Below, in pieces: positions 47,900 to 57,557 of a stretch of 64,000 nt of DNA. The notes below the pieces were generated by a model that saw only the letters and a list, made by a program, of their open reading frames with translations, made no database searches and had not been told where the DNA came from. The translations under genes and the position numbers were made by a program. Source of the DNA: Cyathus striatus (taxonomy: Eukaryota; Basidiomycota; Agaricomycetes; Agaricales; Nidulariaceae). The stretch's first letter is position 1. Each line of letters starts with the position of its first letter. Location of the stretch: contig JAOVFP010000002.1 in NCBI GenBank assembly GCA_025738555.1, positions 1,240,001 through 1,304,000 on the forward strand, given 5' to 3'.

Positions 47900-49474
47900 T
47901 TGCAGGTGTAATATTTGTGAGTATGAATAGGAATACCAATCACACTCAGACATTGAGCGTGAGTGTAATACTTGTGAGTGTGAATAGGAATACCAATAAT
48001 ACTCATGCTCAAGTTGAATGCAAGTGTAATATTTGTGAGCATGAGTAAGAATACCAATCATGCTCATGCTCAAGTTAAAGGATATTGAGCATGAGTGTAA
48101 TACTTGTGAGTGTGAATAGGAATACCAATTATACTCACACTCAAGTTGAATGCAAGTATAATATTTGTGAGCATGAGTAAGAATACCAATCATGCTCATG
48201 CTCAAGTTAAAGGATATTGAGCGTGAGTGTAATACTTGTGAGCGTGAATAGGAATACCAATTATACTCATGCTCAAGTTGAATGCAAGTGTAATATATGT
48301 GAGCGTGAGTAAGAATACCAATCATGCTCATGCTCAAGTTAAAGGATATTGAGTGTGAGTGTAATACATGTGAGCATGAATAGGAATACCACACTCACGC
48401 TCAAGTTGAATGCAAGTATAATATTTGTGAGTGTGAGTAAAAATACCAATTATGCCCATGCCCAAGTTAAAGGATATTGAGCATGAGTGTAATACTTGTG
48501 AGTGTGAATAGGAATACCAATTATACTCACACTCAAGTTGAATGCAAGTGTAATATTTGTAAACATGAGTAAGAATACCAATCACACTCATGCTCAAGTT
48601 AAAGGATATTGAGCATGAGTGTAATACTTGTGAGTGTGAATAGGAATACCACACTCACGCTCAAGTTGAATGCAAGTGTAATATTTGTGAGTGTGAGTAA
48701 GAATACCAATCACACTCACACTCAAGTTAAAGGATATTGAGTGTGAGTGTAATACTTGTGAGCATGAATAGGAATACCAATTATACTCATGCTCAAGTTG
48801 AATGCAAGTATAATATTTGTGAGCATGAGTGTAATACTTGTGAGCATGAATAGGAATACCAATTATACTCATGCTCAAGTTGAATGCAAGTGTAATATTT
48901 GTGAGTGTGAGTAAGAATACCAATCATGCTCATGCTCAAGTTAAAGGGTATTGGGCATGGGTGTAATACTTGTGAGCATGAATAGGAATACCACACTCAT
49001 GCTCAAGTTGAATGCAAGTGTAATATTTGTGAGTGTGAGTAAGAATACCAATCACACTCACACTCAAGTTAAAGAACATTAAGTGTGAGTGTAATACTTG
49101 TGAGCATGAATAGGAATACCACACTCACACTCAAGTTGAATGCAAGTATAATATTTGTGAGCATGAGTAAGAATACCAATCACGCTCATGCTCAAGTTAA
49201 AGGATATTGAGCGTGAGTGTAATACTTGTGAGCGTGAATAGGAATACCAATTATACTCACACTCAAGTTGAATACAAGTGTAATATTTGTGAGTGTGAGT
49301 AAGAATACCAATCATGCTCATGCTCAAGTTAAAGGATATTGAGTGTGAGTGTAATACTTGTGAGCGTGAATAGGAATACCACACTCACGCTCAAGTTGAA
49401 TGCAAGTATAATATTTGTGAGTGTGAGTAAGAATACCAATCACGCTCACACTCAAGTTAAAGAACATTGAGTGT
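47900..49474 (+). repeat. 132-bp minisatellite, main array
   Basis: GAATAGGAATACC recurs at 47,982, 48,114 and 48,246, a 132-bp period, with some ~121-bp shortened units. Each unit is a dimer of diverged ~62- and ~70-bp halves (CAAGTTGAATGCAAG and CAAGTTAAAGGATATTG). Inside are inverted GAGCATGAGT and ACTCATGCTC pairs. 132 is a multiple of 3, which creates long spurious minus-strand frames rich in YSYSHSQVLHS. Confidence 0.92.
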
Positions 49475-50882
49475 TGTCAGTTTAAGATAATAAATATCTA
49501 AGGTGGTCAGCAGGAAGTGACTTTGTTCGTGCTTTGCACCTGAGTGTTGGGGGATATTATTTGTAGATATTCTCCTTAACTCAAGAGGTTTGGTGATGAA
49601 CACAGGTGTATATTTAAGTGTAGAGGTAGGTTGGTAAGTTTAGAAGAGTAGACGAATAGCAAGCACAACAACTAGGATTGTGGCAAGGGCTTGCAGGTGA
49701 AGGGTAGGCTGAAGATATAGGTCACTATTATGTTAAAGGTTGAAGCGGAGCTGAGGTCCCTGACGGTTTCTACTTCTTACTTCACAACTGGGGCGCATAT
49801 ATAATTTACAAGGTTATGGTGTCTCACTATCTGAGTGGACACAAATATGATGCTGCTGCTGTTACTTTATGAAGATACGGTGCCTCACTATCTGAGTGGA
49901 CACAAATACGATGCTGCTGCTGCTGTTACTTTATGAAGATATGGTGCCTCACTATCTGAGTGGACACAAAATACAATGCTGCTGCTGCTGTTGCTTTATG
50001 AAGATATGGTGCCTTACTATCTGAGTAGACACAAATAATACAAATTAGTTTCACACTTTACTGTTGACGCTTTATATGTGACTCTGACAATACGTGTACT
50101 GGGTAGAGAGGAAGTATATAGGTTATGTTTAGTAGGTAAGGGTTGTGTGCTACAACTGCAAAGGGATACAAACAAATGTAAACTAGGTATAAGTTGTTAA
50201 TTCTACAGGCCAATTCCTCTTCCTTATATGCCTTTTACCCTCCTGCTGACTAATCATATCCCACACCTACTTTCCCATTGTTCTCCAACTGGAGAAAGTA
50301 TGAGTCATCCTTTTCTCCATTGTTCTCCAATTTAGGATGCATGAGTCAGCATCTTAGACAATGGGTATATTTAGCACAATAGAAATGCTATTAATAGTAC
50401 TTGAAAGAACAATGGGTATATTTAGCACAATGGTTGTGCTATTAATAGCTCTTGAGAACAATGGTGCTCTTTTGTTTGTACCTGAAGGCCTTCTTATTTT
50501 GTACAGGGTATAATTGTTTGTACATATTAGTCTTGGTGTAGTTGTTTGTATGATGATGTTTATTCTGATTAGTGCTGGTCCAGTAGTATGACTAAGTATT
50601 TGTGCATGTTTATCTTGATTAATAATGAGCTGGTATTGTAGTTACTTGTTTGTGTATAATTGTTCTGATTGGTGATGGACTATTAGTGTTTATGTAGCTT
50701 TATTTGTTAGTGTATTGATTAGTTACTTGTGTATGGTTTTTCCTGATTAATAGTGAAATAGAAGTGCATATTAAGTGTTGTTTGTTAAGGTATTATTAAG
50801 TTTTCTAAGTGTTTGCTTTTCTATCTTTGAGTGATTTAGCTGTATTCATGTCATTATGTGAAATCAACTTTCACCCGTGACA
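49475..50882 (-). mobile_element. Probable solo LTR or non-autonomous insertion (1.4 kb)
   Basis: It interrupts the minisatellite cleanly. On the minus strand it begins TGTCACGGGTGAAAG and ends AAACTGACA, an LTR-like TG...CA with TGTCA/TGACA ends. The flanks GTGT and GCGTG are compatible with a short duplication that has since suffered one C-to-T change. It contains four ~62-bp units with GATGCTGCTGCTG (49,815-50,035). No coding sequence was found. Confidence 0.5.
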
Positions 50883-51113
50883 GCGTGAGTGTAATACTTG
50901 TGAGCATGAATAGGAATACCACACTCACACTCAAGTTGAATGCAAGTATAATATTTGTGAGTGTGAGTAAGAATACCAATCGTGCTCATGCTCAAGTTAA
51001 AGGGTATTGAGCGTGAGTGTAATACTTGTGAGCGTGAATAGGAATACCAATTATACTCATGCTCAAGTTGAATGCAAGTGTAATATTTGTGAGTGTGAGT
51101 AAGAATACCAATC
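50883..51113 (+). repeat. 132-bp minisatellite, second segment
   Basis: About 1.7 units between the putative solo LTR and the chromovirus. The last five bases (CAATC) are the chromovirus target duplication. Confidence 0.9.
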
Positions 51114-51486
51114 TGTTAGCGACAGACGAGCAAAATACTCGAAGCCGAACTTAAACACTCGAATAAGAAAGAGATATGAGTCTTATTGCTAATCTGGAAT
51201 AAACTAGCACAAGAATATCGAACTACTGACTAGAAAGACCGTATTTATAGAAAAGAACCATGAAGTAATCGCATGTATGTTAACCTACACTACAACGCAT
51301 GTTACTGTGCTTCTACATTAAGAACTCATGTAATACGTATGGCCGAACTGTGCAACTGTGCCCACAGTCATGATGAGTAACGTATGTTGATACGCATGGT
51401 GTCCGCATTGTAGGTCATGTGACTATCACATGACATAGATAAGATATGATTAGATAAAAGATTAGATAAGTGACGAAATCCTAACA
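51114..51486 (-). repeat. 3' LTR of the chromovirus
   Basis: 373 bp. On the sense (minus) strand it begins TGTTAGGATTTCG and ends GCTAACA. No differences from 57,558-57,930 were found by eye. Confidence 0.96.
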
Positions 51487-51489
51487 TTA

Positions 51490-51500
51490 CCCCCCCTTTT
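51490..51500 (-). promoter_or_regulatory. Polypurine tract
   Basis: On the sense strand AAAAGGGGGGG lies three bases (TAA) before the 3' LTR. This is the expected position for plus-strand DNA priming in an LTR retroelement. Confidence 0.9.
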
Positions 51501-51705
51501 AAGAGTCGTGTCCTCACGACATTTCAATTGATTCCTCTGGTCGTGGGGATCGTTCTTGAATTCGAAGTATAATACGAGGAATATAATGACCGAGTATAAA
51601 AACGGCCATGCAGAGGATGAAGATGACTATAACATAGATCAAAAGAGTGATGTTGTTCGAAAGCATTTTTTGAATAATTAAACTTCGTAAAGACTGTCGT
51701 TTTAT

Positions 51706-53766
51706 TTATACAGTTGGACATTCCGGATTTTCCCGATGAAATTTATTCAATAGACTTTTTGATCCGGTTAATGACGAAATCGGTTCCCATGTACAATGAT
51801 CATAAGAATAGCCCTTCCATTTTATTTTGTATAAAACCTTCTTTCGATTTATTTTCCATGCAAGTATCGCTTCTACTTCATATTGTTCCTGATCTTCTAT
51901 CACAACAGCAGGTGGTGGTTTTGGTTTTTGTTGTGACTTATATTGTGCAGGTATGTGTTTCGTAAGTAGTTGCGTGTTATACACGGGGTGTTTTCGGTTC
52001 CAGGTTTTTGGTAATTGGATTTCGTAAGAGGCTAATCCTACTTTTTTTATTACTTTAAATGGTCCGTATCGTTTGTCATCTAGTTTTGCAACCGGTCTAT
52101 CGGATTTAATATTAATTCCTTCTACATAAACAAGATCGCCAGGTTTATATTCAGGTGATTCTTTCCTATTTCTGTCATATCCTCTTTTCATTGCTTCGTT
52201 GGATAAGGTAAGAGCTGCCTTTGCATTTTCCCTAGCTTTGGTTATCGTGGAAATGAATTTGTCTACTCCAATAGTACGTGATGTTCCATTTGGTCTTATT
52301 CCTCCATAAGGATGATGTCCGTACATTAAATAAAATGGTGTATATCCAGTTGCTCGATGTACTGTGTCATTATAATTAAATTCCGTTACTGCTATTTTAT
52401 CAGTCCAATCATCTTGGTCGTAGTTTACGTAAATCCTGAGATATTGTTCTATCTCTTGATTTACTCGTTCTACTTGTCCATTTGTCTGTGGTCTATATGC
52501 AGTAGATAAATTCATTTTAACTCCTAATCGTTTTGTGAATTCCTTTGTGAAATGAGATGCGAATTGCGATCCTCTATCACTAATAACACGTTGCGGCATT
52601 CCGAAGTTTTTAAATACTTTTTCTAAATATAATTCGGCAACTCCTGGACTATCGATTTCTTTGTTACATGGAATAAAGGCTGCCATTTTTGTAAATCGAT
52701 CAACGACTACCATTAAAAAGTCAAATCCTCGGGAATAAGGGAGTGGTCCTATAAAATCGATTGATATTGTATGCCAGGGTCCTTCTGGAATACTATTTGG
52801 GTTTAATAATCCTATTGGTTTCGATCGATGTATATTCGTCCTTTGACATGCTTCACATCCCGATACGTATTTCTTTATGTCTGACATTATTCTAGGCCAC
52901 CAATAGTCTCTCGTGATTAATTCCATTGTTTTGTATTCACCATGGTGTCCTGATATAGCAGAGTCATGACATAATCTAATTATACGTTCTCTGAGTTTTG
53001 CATTTTTTGGAACATAAATTCGATTTTTCCATGTAATTATGCCTTCAGATGATTCTTCCCAGTCTTTCGTTTTAAGGTTAAGCATTTTAATTACTTCCTT
53101 ATCTCGATTCTTTCTGGATTTTCGAATTTGTTCCATTATATCTTCGTCTTCACCATGAACTTCATATGTTTGTCTAAAGTGTTCAGGCTTAAGAAGTGTA
53201 ATGTCTTCATTGTCATGTTCGCCTTGTTCATGTCCAGCTCTTCGAGATAAAAGGTCTGCTTTTGTCATTTGACTTCCTGGTTTATGATGTAACGTGTAAT
53301 GGAATTCTGATAATTCTGTATACCATCTTGCTTGTCGTCGATTTAATTTTTGGGGTTTTTTGAAATATTGGAGATTTTTATGATCTGTCCAGATCTCGAA
53401 TATTTGTTTGGCTCCCAAAAGGTATTGTCTCCACGTATCTAATGCTCTCATTATCGCAAGCATTTCTTTGTCATAGATTTCATAGTTCCGTTCGGTTGGA
53501 CTTAATGCATGTGATAAGAATGCAATTGGTCTCCATTTTCCGTCAACTTGTTCCTGGGATAGAATGGCTCCATTTGCAAAATCTGAGGAGTCTGCTTCTA
53601 CACGATATTTTCCATCATCATTCGGCATTGCTAAAATTGGTGCCGATATGATTTGATCTTTTAGTTCGGAAAATGCTAGTGCTTGGCTGAGTTCCCATTT
53701 CCATTCATTCTTTCCCGTTAATTCATGAAGGGGTTTTGCTATCTTTGCAAATCCTTGAATGAATCT
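51706..53766 (-). CDS. pol: Chromovirus pol, downstream half: RNase H, integrase, chromodomain
   Basis: Continues in the same frame directly after the TGA at 53,769-53,767. First comes RNase H (VEADSSDFANGAIL; TDHKNLQYF). Then the integrase: an HHCC finger (HDSAISGHHGEY to CEACQ), and catalytic Asp in SIDFIGPLP, Asp in VISDRGSQF and Glu in NGQVERVNQEIEQ. Then a GPY/F-like region (DKRYGPFKV) and a C-terminal chromodomain (YEVEAILAWKI, KIKWKGYSYDHCTWEP). Integrase inserts the cDNA, and chromodomains of this clade can steer integration to modified chromatin. The nearest usable ATG is 46 codons after the TGA, so separate translation of this part would lose the start of RNase H. Confidence 0.93.
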   Translation of the reverse strand, partial: RFIQGFAKIAKPLHELTGKNEWKWELSQALAFSELKDQIISAPILAMPNDDGKYRVEADSSDFANGAILSQEQVDGKWRPIAFLSHALSPTERNYEIYDKEMLAIMRALDTWRQYLLGAKQIFEIWTDHKNLQYFKKPQKLNRRQARWYTELSEFHYTLHHKPGSQMTKADLLSRRAGHEQGEHDNEDITLLKPEHFRQTYEVHGEDEDIMEQIRKSRKNRDKEVIKMLNLKTKDWEESSEGIITWKNRIYVPKNAKLRERIIRLCHDSAISGHHGEYKTMELITRDYWWPRIMSDIKKYVSGCEACQRTNIHRSKPIGLLNPNSIPEGPWHTISIDFIGPLPYSRGFDFLMVVVDRFTKMAAFIPCNKEIDSPGVAELYLEKVFKNFGMPQRVISDRGSQFASHFTKEFTKRLGVKMNLSTAYRPQTNGQVERVNQEIEQYLRIYVNYDQDDWTDKIAVTEFNYNDTVHRATGYTPFYLMYGHHPYGGIRPNGTSRTIGVDKFISTITKARENAKAALTLSNEAMKRGYDRNRKESPEYKPGDLVYVEGINIKSDRPVAKLDDKRYGPFKVIKKVGLASYEIQLPKTWNRKHPVYNTQLLTKHIPAQYKSQQKPKPPPAVVIEDQEQYEVEAILAWKINRKKVLYKIKWKGYSYDHCTWEPISSLTGSKSLLNKFHRENPECPTV

Positions 53767-53769
53767 TCA
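53767..53769 (-). other. In-frame TGA between RT and RNase H
   Basis: The frame reads FINFY, then TGA, then RFIQGFAK. Gypsy elements usually have Arg-Arg after this Tyr, so the stop most likely replaced an Arg codon. CGA to TGA is a single C-to-T change at a CpG. The frames on both sides are otherwise open. Confidence 0.85.
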
Positions 53770-55521
53770 GTAAAAATTAATGAATCCAAGGAATTGTTGA
53801 AGTTCACGTTTATTGTTAGGTACTGGCCAATCGACTACTGCTTTTACTTTTTCAGAATCCATTCTTACAGAATTCTTTGAAATAATAAGTCCTAAGTATT
53901 CGACTTCAGCTTTTTCGAAGAAACATTTTTCTGGTTTAAGATACAGTTCATGTTGTTCTAATTTTCTGAGAACTCTTTTAACCATCTTTCTGTGTTCTTC
54001 TAACGTTTCCGTGAATATCAAAATATCATCCATATATACGATTACAGTTCCTTCATTAATTTCCATCCTAAAAATATCATTCATCATAGTTTGGAAAGTT
54101 GCAGGGGAATTCGTAAGTCCAAAGAACATAACCAAAGGTTCGAATAATCCTCTGTTAGTTCTAAATGCGGCATACTGTTCGTCTCCTTCTTTGATCCGAA
54201 CATTATTGTATCCCCATCTAATGTCTAACTTGGTAAAGTATCGTGCCTTTTTCAATTTATCTACTAATTCTTGAATTAACGGTAATGGGTATCTATTTTT
54301 AATCGTTAATTCATTTAATTTTCGATAATCTTGAATTGGTCGTAAAGATCCGTCTTTCTTTTTAATAAAGAAGAACGGTGATGCCCAAGGTGATTTCGAA
54401 GGTCTGATGCGTCCTGAATTTAGATTTTCATTGAGGAATTCGTCTAATTGTTTCTGTTCGTCTAAACTTAATGGGTAGATTTTACAATCAAACAATGTGG
54501 CTCCTGGTAATAATTCGATTGCATGATCCCATGGTCGACGGGGAGGAAGTTTATCAAATGATTCTTTCGTAAATACTCTTTCGAATTCGTGATAATACAT
54601 AGGAACAGTTTCTTTCCAATGCTTCTTTGGTTTTTGCTGATTTTGTGCTTCAGCAATTTTCGAAGCTGTAGTTTGAAAAGCTCTTAGTTCGATCTGTTCG
54701 AATATATTGACTGCTATAATATGATCGTCCGATTCAAGATTTATTTGTTCATCTAGATCAGATTCATCTTCTTCTGGATTCATTGTATTTATTAATGGAG
54801 TGCATTCTATTGGACATCGTGTGAATTTGATTGTTCCTTCCTTCCAATTTATTTCTGGATTGTGAGTTCGAAGCCAATCGTGTCCAATGAACATAGATGC
54901 TTTTCCTAGATTGATAACAGCTAGTTGTAATATTTCTATATGCCTTCCATGTCGTACTTTTAATTCAACATAGTCGGTGATAGATCCATCTATATTAAGA
55001 GTTCCGTCTGCATTATAAACCGGGGAAGGTCGTGGATATTTCTTTGTTGTGAGTTGGTGTTCCTCAACAAATTTCCGATTAATACAAGTTCCCGTACTTC
55101 CGCTATCGAGTAATGCCTTTAATCCATATGTTCGTTGAGTATCCAAAGTAGTAATTACTAAATCAAGATCCATTTGATTTCCGTTGGTTCCTCTGATAAA
55201 TCTCTTGGGTCTTTTTAATTCTTCTAACGCAGGAATTACATCTTGATCGGAAAGATCGTTTAATTCCATAATCGTTTTCTGAATTACTTCAGGTCTTCGT
55301 TTAGGATGTGTCCAAATACTTAATGTGGCTAAAGCAAGTTCCGATGTTTGGTCTTTTAATCTCCGTGCGACCCAATACACGTTTCCAGGTTTTACTTCCT
55401 GATTAGGGAAGGCGCGTTTAGTTCTTTCTTTTTGTAATGATACGTATTTCGATTCCAGATCTACCGTAGGTACAGTTACATTAGAAGGTACATAAAATGA
55501 GGCCGGCGAGTTTGCGCTCAC
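53767..55521 (-). CDS. pol: Chromovirus pol, upstream half: protease and reverse transcriptase
   Basis: 584 codons before the TGA, lying in the -1 frame relative to gag. The aspartic protease motif LLDSGSTG is at residues ~137-144. Reverse transcriptase follows: WASPFFFIKKKDGSLRP near the fingers, then VYMDDILIF with the catalytic YMDD at ~496-499. There is no ATG near the start. The first codon after the gag stop overlap is GTG at 55,521, and the first Met is about 85 residues in. Expression by -1 frameshifting from gag is therefore likely. The protein would process the polyprotein and copy the RNA to cDNA. Confidence 0.95.
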   Translation of the reverse strand: MSANSPASFYVPSNVTVPTVDLESKYVSLQKERTKRAFPNQEVKPGNVYWVARRLKDQTSELALATLSIWTHPKRRPEVIQKTIMELNDLSDQDVIPALEELKRPKRFIRGTNGNQMDLDLVITTLDTQRTYGLKALLDSGSTGTCINRKFVEEHQLTTKKYPRPSPVYNADGTLNIDGSITDYVELKVRHGRHIEILQLAVINLGKASMFIGHDWLRTHNPEINWKEGTIKFTRCPIECTPLINTMNPEEDESDLDEQINLESDDHIIAVNIFEQIELRAFQTTASKIAEAQNQQKPKKHWKETVPMYYHEFERVFTKESFDKLPPRRPWDHAIELLPGATLFDCKIYPLSLDEQKQLDEFLNENLNSGRIRPSKSPWASPFFFIKKKDGSLRPIQDYRKLNELTIKNRYPLPLIQELVDKLKKARYFTKLDIRWGYNNVRIKEGDEQYAAFRTNRGLFEPLVMFFGLTNSPATFQTMMNDIFRMEINEGTVIVYMDDILIFTETLEEHRKMVKRVLRKLEQHELYLKPEKCFFEKAEVEYLGLIISKNSVRMDSEKVKAVVDWPVPNNKRELQQFLGFINFY

Positions 55522-56669
55522 TGCTGGCCTTGGGGAAAACCCAATTGAGCAATGAGGAGAGCGCGCTGCTCTTCCGATAATTTAGTTACATCTGGTAATT
55601 CTACTATTCCGCTAGTGGAAGCTACAGGTATAGAATTGTCCATGTTTACATTACGTTGTACATAAGGACCATGAGGTTTCTTGGGGCATGTATTGGACAT
55701 GTGTCCTTTTTCCTTACAATAAAAACAACGACCTTCTTTCTTTAGTTGGTCGAGATCCATTCTGTTACCGCCTTGTGATACCGTAAGATTGGAGCGATCG
55801 GGTGTCTTTTGTTGCGTGTTTGACGGGGTTCCAGGGTTTGCGTTATTTTGGGGGCGTCCAGAGTTCTGGTTCTGGGGTCGTCCAAAATTTTGTTGAGTGC
55901 GTCCAAAATTAGCTTCCCGTCGGTTCCTTTCGTATTCTGCTGCTTTGTCCACCCAATCAATAAGTTTGTCGGTGACTTTAAGTCCTCCGACTTCCATAAG
56001 TCTTCTAGCTAGAAGAGGGTGCATTCCGCGTCGGTATTTGTCTACAAGGGCCGTGTTGTCGAATCCTGTAAGGTTCATCCATTGCATGAAGTCGATCGTA
56101 TAATCCTCAACAGGTCGAGTTCCTTGTACAACCTTGTTAATCTGTTCGATCGCGTTGTTCTGGGTTTCCGTGGAGATAAAGAAAAATTGGAGTCTTTCGA
56201 CGAACGTATTCCAATCGGCAAATGGACATCCTGTATTGAATGCATCATGGATAATGGCTGGGGACGTGTCAGTTGCTGGAATATTAACTTTTTGTGTGTC
56301 CTGAAGAGTGGGTTCTTTTCCGTCATGTAGTAATTTCCATTGAGCTTGTTCTTCATTAAACAAGATCAAATCGCCTAAGAAGGTGTCTGCCCATCGTTGG
56401 GCTCGGTTGTCTTTTCCCTTTTTGACCTTTGGTAAAGCGATTGTTATTTTTTTCCAATCGTTCATAATATTCTTTTCCTGAAAATACAACATCATACGTC
56501 TAATCCAATTATTAACCGTATGGGGATCTCCTTCGTAATCTTCTGGAATCTCGACCTTTTCCTTAGGTTCCGGTCGATCCTCCTTAATTCCGTTTCTGAT
56601 TTCCTGAATGACTCCTTGAGTCATTGCAGCAACGCTTTCTCCGATAGCCTGTTTATTTTCAGGGGTCAT
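55518..56669 (-). CDS. gag: Chromovirus gag
   Basis: 383 residues from ATG at 56,669 to TGA at 55,518. The central part has a capsid-like retrotransposon gag domain (WADTFLGDL, YTIDFMQWMNLTG). A Gln/Asn-rich linker follows, then one CCHC zinc knuckle (CFYCKEKGHMSNTC, residues ~315-328). The product forms the particle and binds element RNA. The gag stop overlaps the beginning of the pol frame, and a G GGT TTT heptamer lies six codons upstream of the stop. Confidence 0.94.
   Translation of the reverse strand: MTPENKQAIGESVAAMTQGVIQEIRNGIKEDRPEPKEKVEIPEDYEGDPHTVNNWIRRMMLYFQEKNIMNDWKKITIALPKVKKGKDNRAQRWADTFLGDLILFNEEQAQWKLLHDGKEPTLQDTQKVNIPATDTSPAIIHDAFNTGCPFADWNTFVERLQFFFISTETQNNAIEQINKVVQGTRPVEDYTIDFMQWMNLTGFDNTALVDKYRRGMHPLLARRLMEVGGLKVTDKLIDWVDKAAEYERNRREANFGRTQQNFGRPQNQNSGRPQNNANPGTPSNTQQKTPDRSNLTVSQGGNRMDLDQLKKEGRCFYCKEKGHMSNTCPKKPHGPYVQRNVNMDNSIPVASTSGIVELPDVTKLSEEQRALLIAQLGFPQGQQ
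55536..55542 (-). promoter_or_regulatory. Candidate -1 ribosomal frameshift heptamer
   Basis: On the sense strand the gag frame reads TTG GGT TTT, giving the X XXY YYZ heptamer G GGT TTT. A shift by -1 here enters the pol frame, which is open from this point through protease. No downstream stem-loop was evaluated. Confidence 0.6.
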
Positions 56670-56678
56670 GTTGTTCCA

Positions 56679-57193
56679 TCATGTTACTATTTCGTCTTTC
56701 ATGAAAATTGCCACCAGGGCACCGAGAAATCCAAGAATCATTTCGAGGGTGATCATTGTAGATCGAACTCAGGGTAGGTTGGGGTAGGGAGTTCTCTACC
56801 GTCATTATGGACAGTGTTTAGAAGGGTTTCGTATCCCAAAGGAGAATTGAAGTCGTGTTCAAATGGAGAGATATATCGGGTCGGGGTACTGAATCTAAGT
56901 GTATTGTCGTGTCCTGGTTCGGTGATGATAGTGAGGGTTCGGAGGATAGGGTGTGTAGGAGGAGTGGGATGGTGAGGTGGTGGAATGTAATCGGGGATTT
57001 GGTGAAGGGAGAGATAGGTGTTAGGGTCAAAGTCCGAGTCGTCGGAGTCCACCGACACGGCTCTCGGAGTTTGAGGATAAGAGTAGGGTGTGGGGCGAGA
57101 TCGAGGGATATAGAGTGGAACGGATGAGGATGGGATGTGATAGGATCGAGATCGGAGGGATCGAAGGGTTTGGGAATGAGTAATTGGTGCCAC
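56679..57193 (-). other. Leader open frames upstream of gag (non-ATG 146-codon frame plus 25-aa hydrophobic peptide)
   Basis: A 146-codon open frame (57,193-56,753) is rich in Pro/Ser/Arg/Thr and later acidic residues. It has no ATG (first candidate GTG) and a TGA shortly upstream. Its TGA overlaps, as ATGA, an ATG (56,756-56,754) that opens a 25-residue peptide containing the hydrophobic stretch MILGFLGALVAIF, ending TGA at 56,681-56,679. The gag ATG follows nine bases later. The tight spacing suggests coupled or leaky translation, or an N-terminal part reached by splicing. It may also be chance. Confidence 0.4.
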
Positions 57194-57544
57194 CGTGATA
57201 GATCAAGTATCAGAAGCTCTTGAGGATGCTCAGAAACTAGCGAGACGTCCTAAGTTTCACGCACACTTTCTTGCAGATAGAACCAGCTGGGGCAACACGT
57301 GGTAGCCTCCTCAGTCACTGGCGCCGTGCCAAACTCAAGGCAGAGGGCCTAAGATGATCGGTAATTCGGACAGTGTCGGGCTCAACGTTACACCGGTCCT
57401 CTCGTACTTCCAAGTACAACGATCAAGTCTATCGAATGGAGTGTACATCTGGTCCAAGAGGTCCAAGACGGGGAACGAGGTATAGAGGGAAGTTTTGCCG
57501 GGGTTCGGCGAGAGAAAAGAAGTTCGGGGTCGAGGAATGAGGAG

Positions 57545-57555
57545 ATTCTTGTGCT
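57545..57555 (-). promoter_or_regulatory. Self-priming primer-binding site
   Basis: Two bases inside the 5' LTR, the sense strand reads AGCACAAGAAT. This is the exact complement of ATTCTTGTGCT in the sense strand of the LTR (57,660-57,650). No tRNA-like TGG primer site is present. An 11-nt match to the transcript's own 5' end is the arrangement known for Tf1 self-priming. Confidence 0.85.
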
Positions 57556-57557
57556 TT

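Noticed and set aside
47860..49384. Overlapping minus-strand frames rich in YSYSHSQVLHS
   Set aside because: Products of the 132-bp minisatellite (44 codons per unit); the frames end and restart wherever a unit changes length.
57190..57480. An rRNA gene in the retroelement leader
   Set aside because: Only a 16-nt word matches; the surrounding sequence does not align to any rRNA segment I know.
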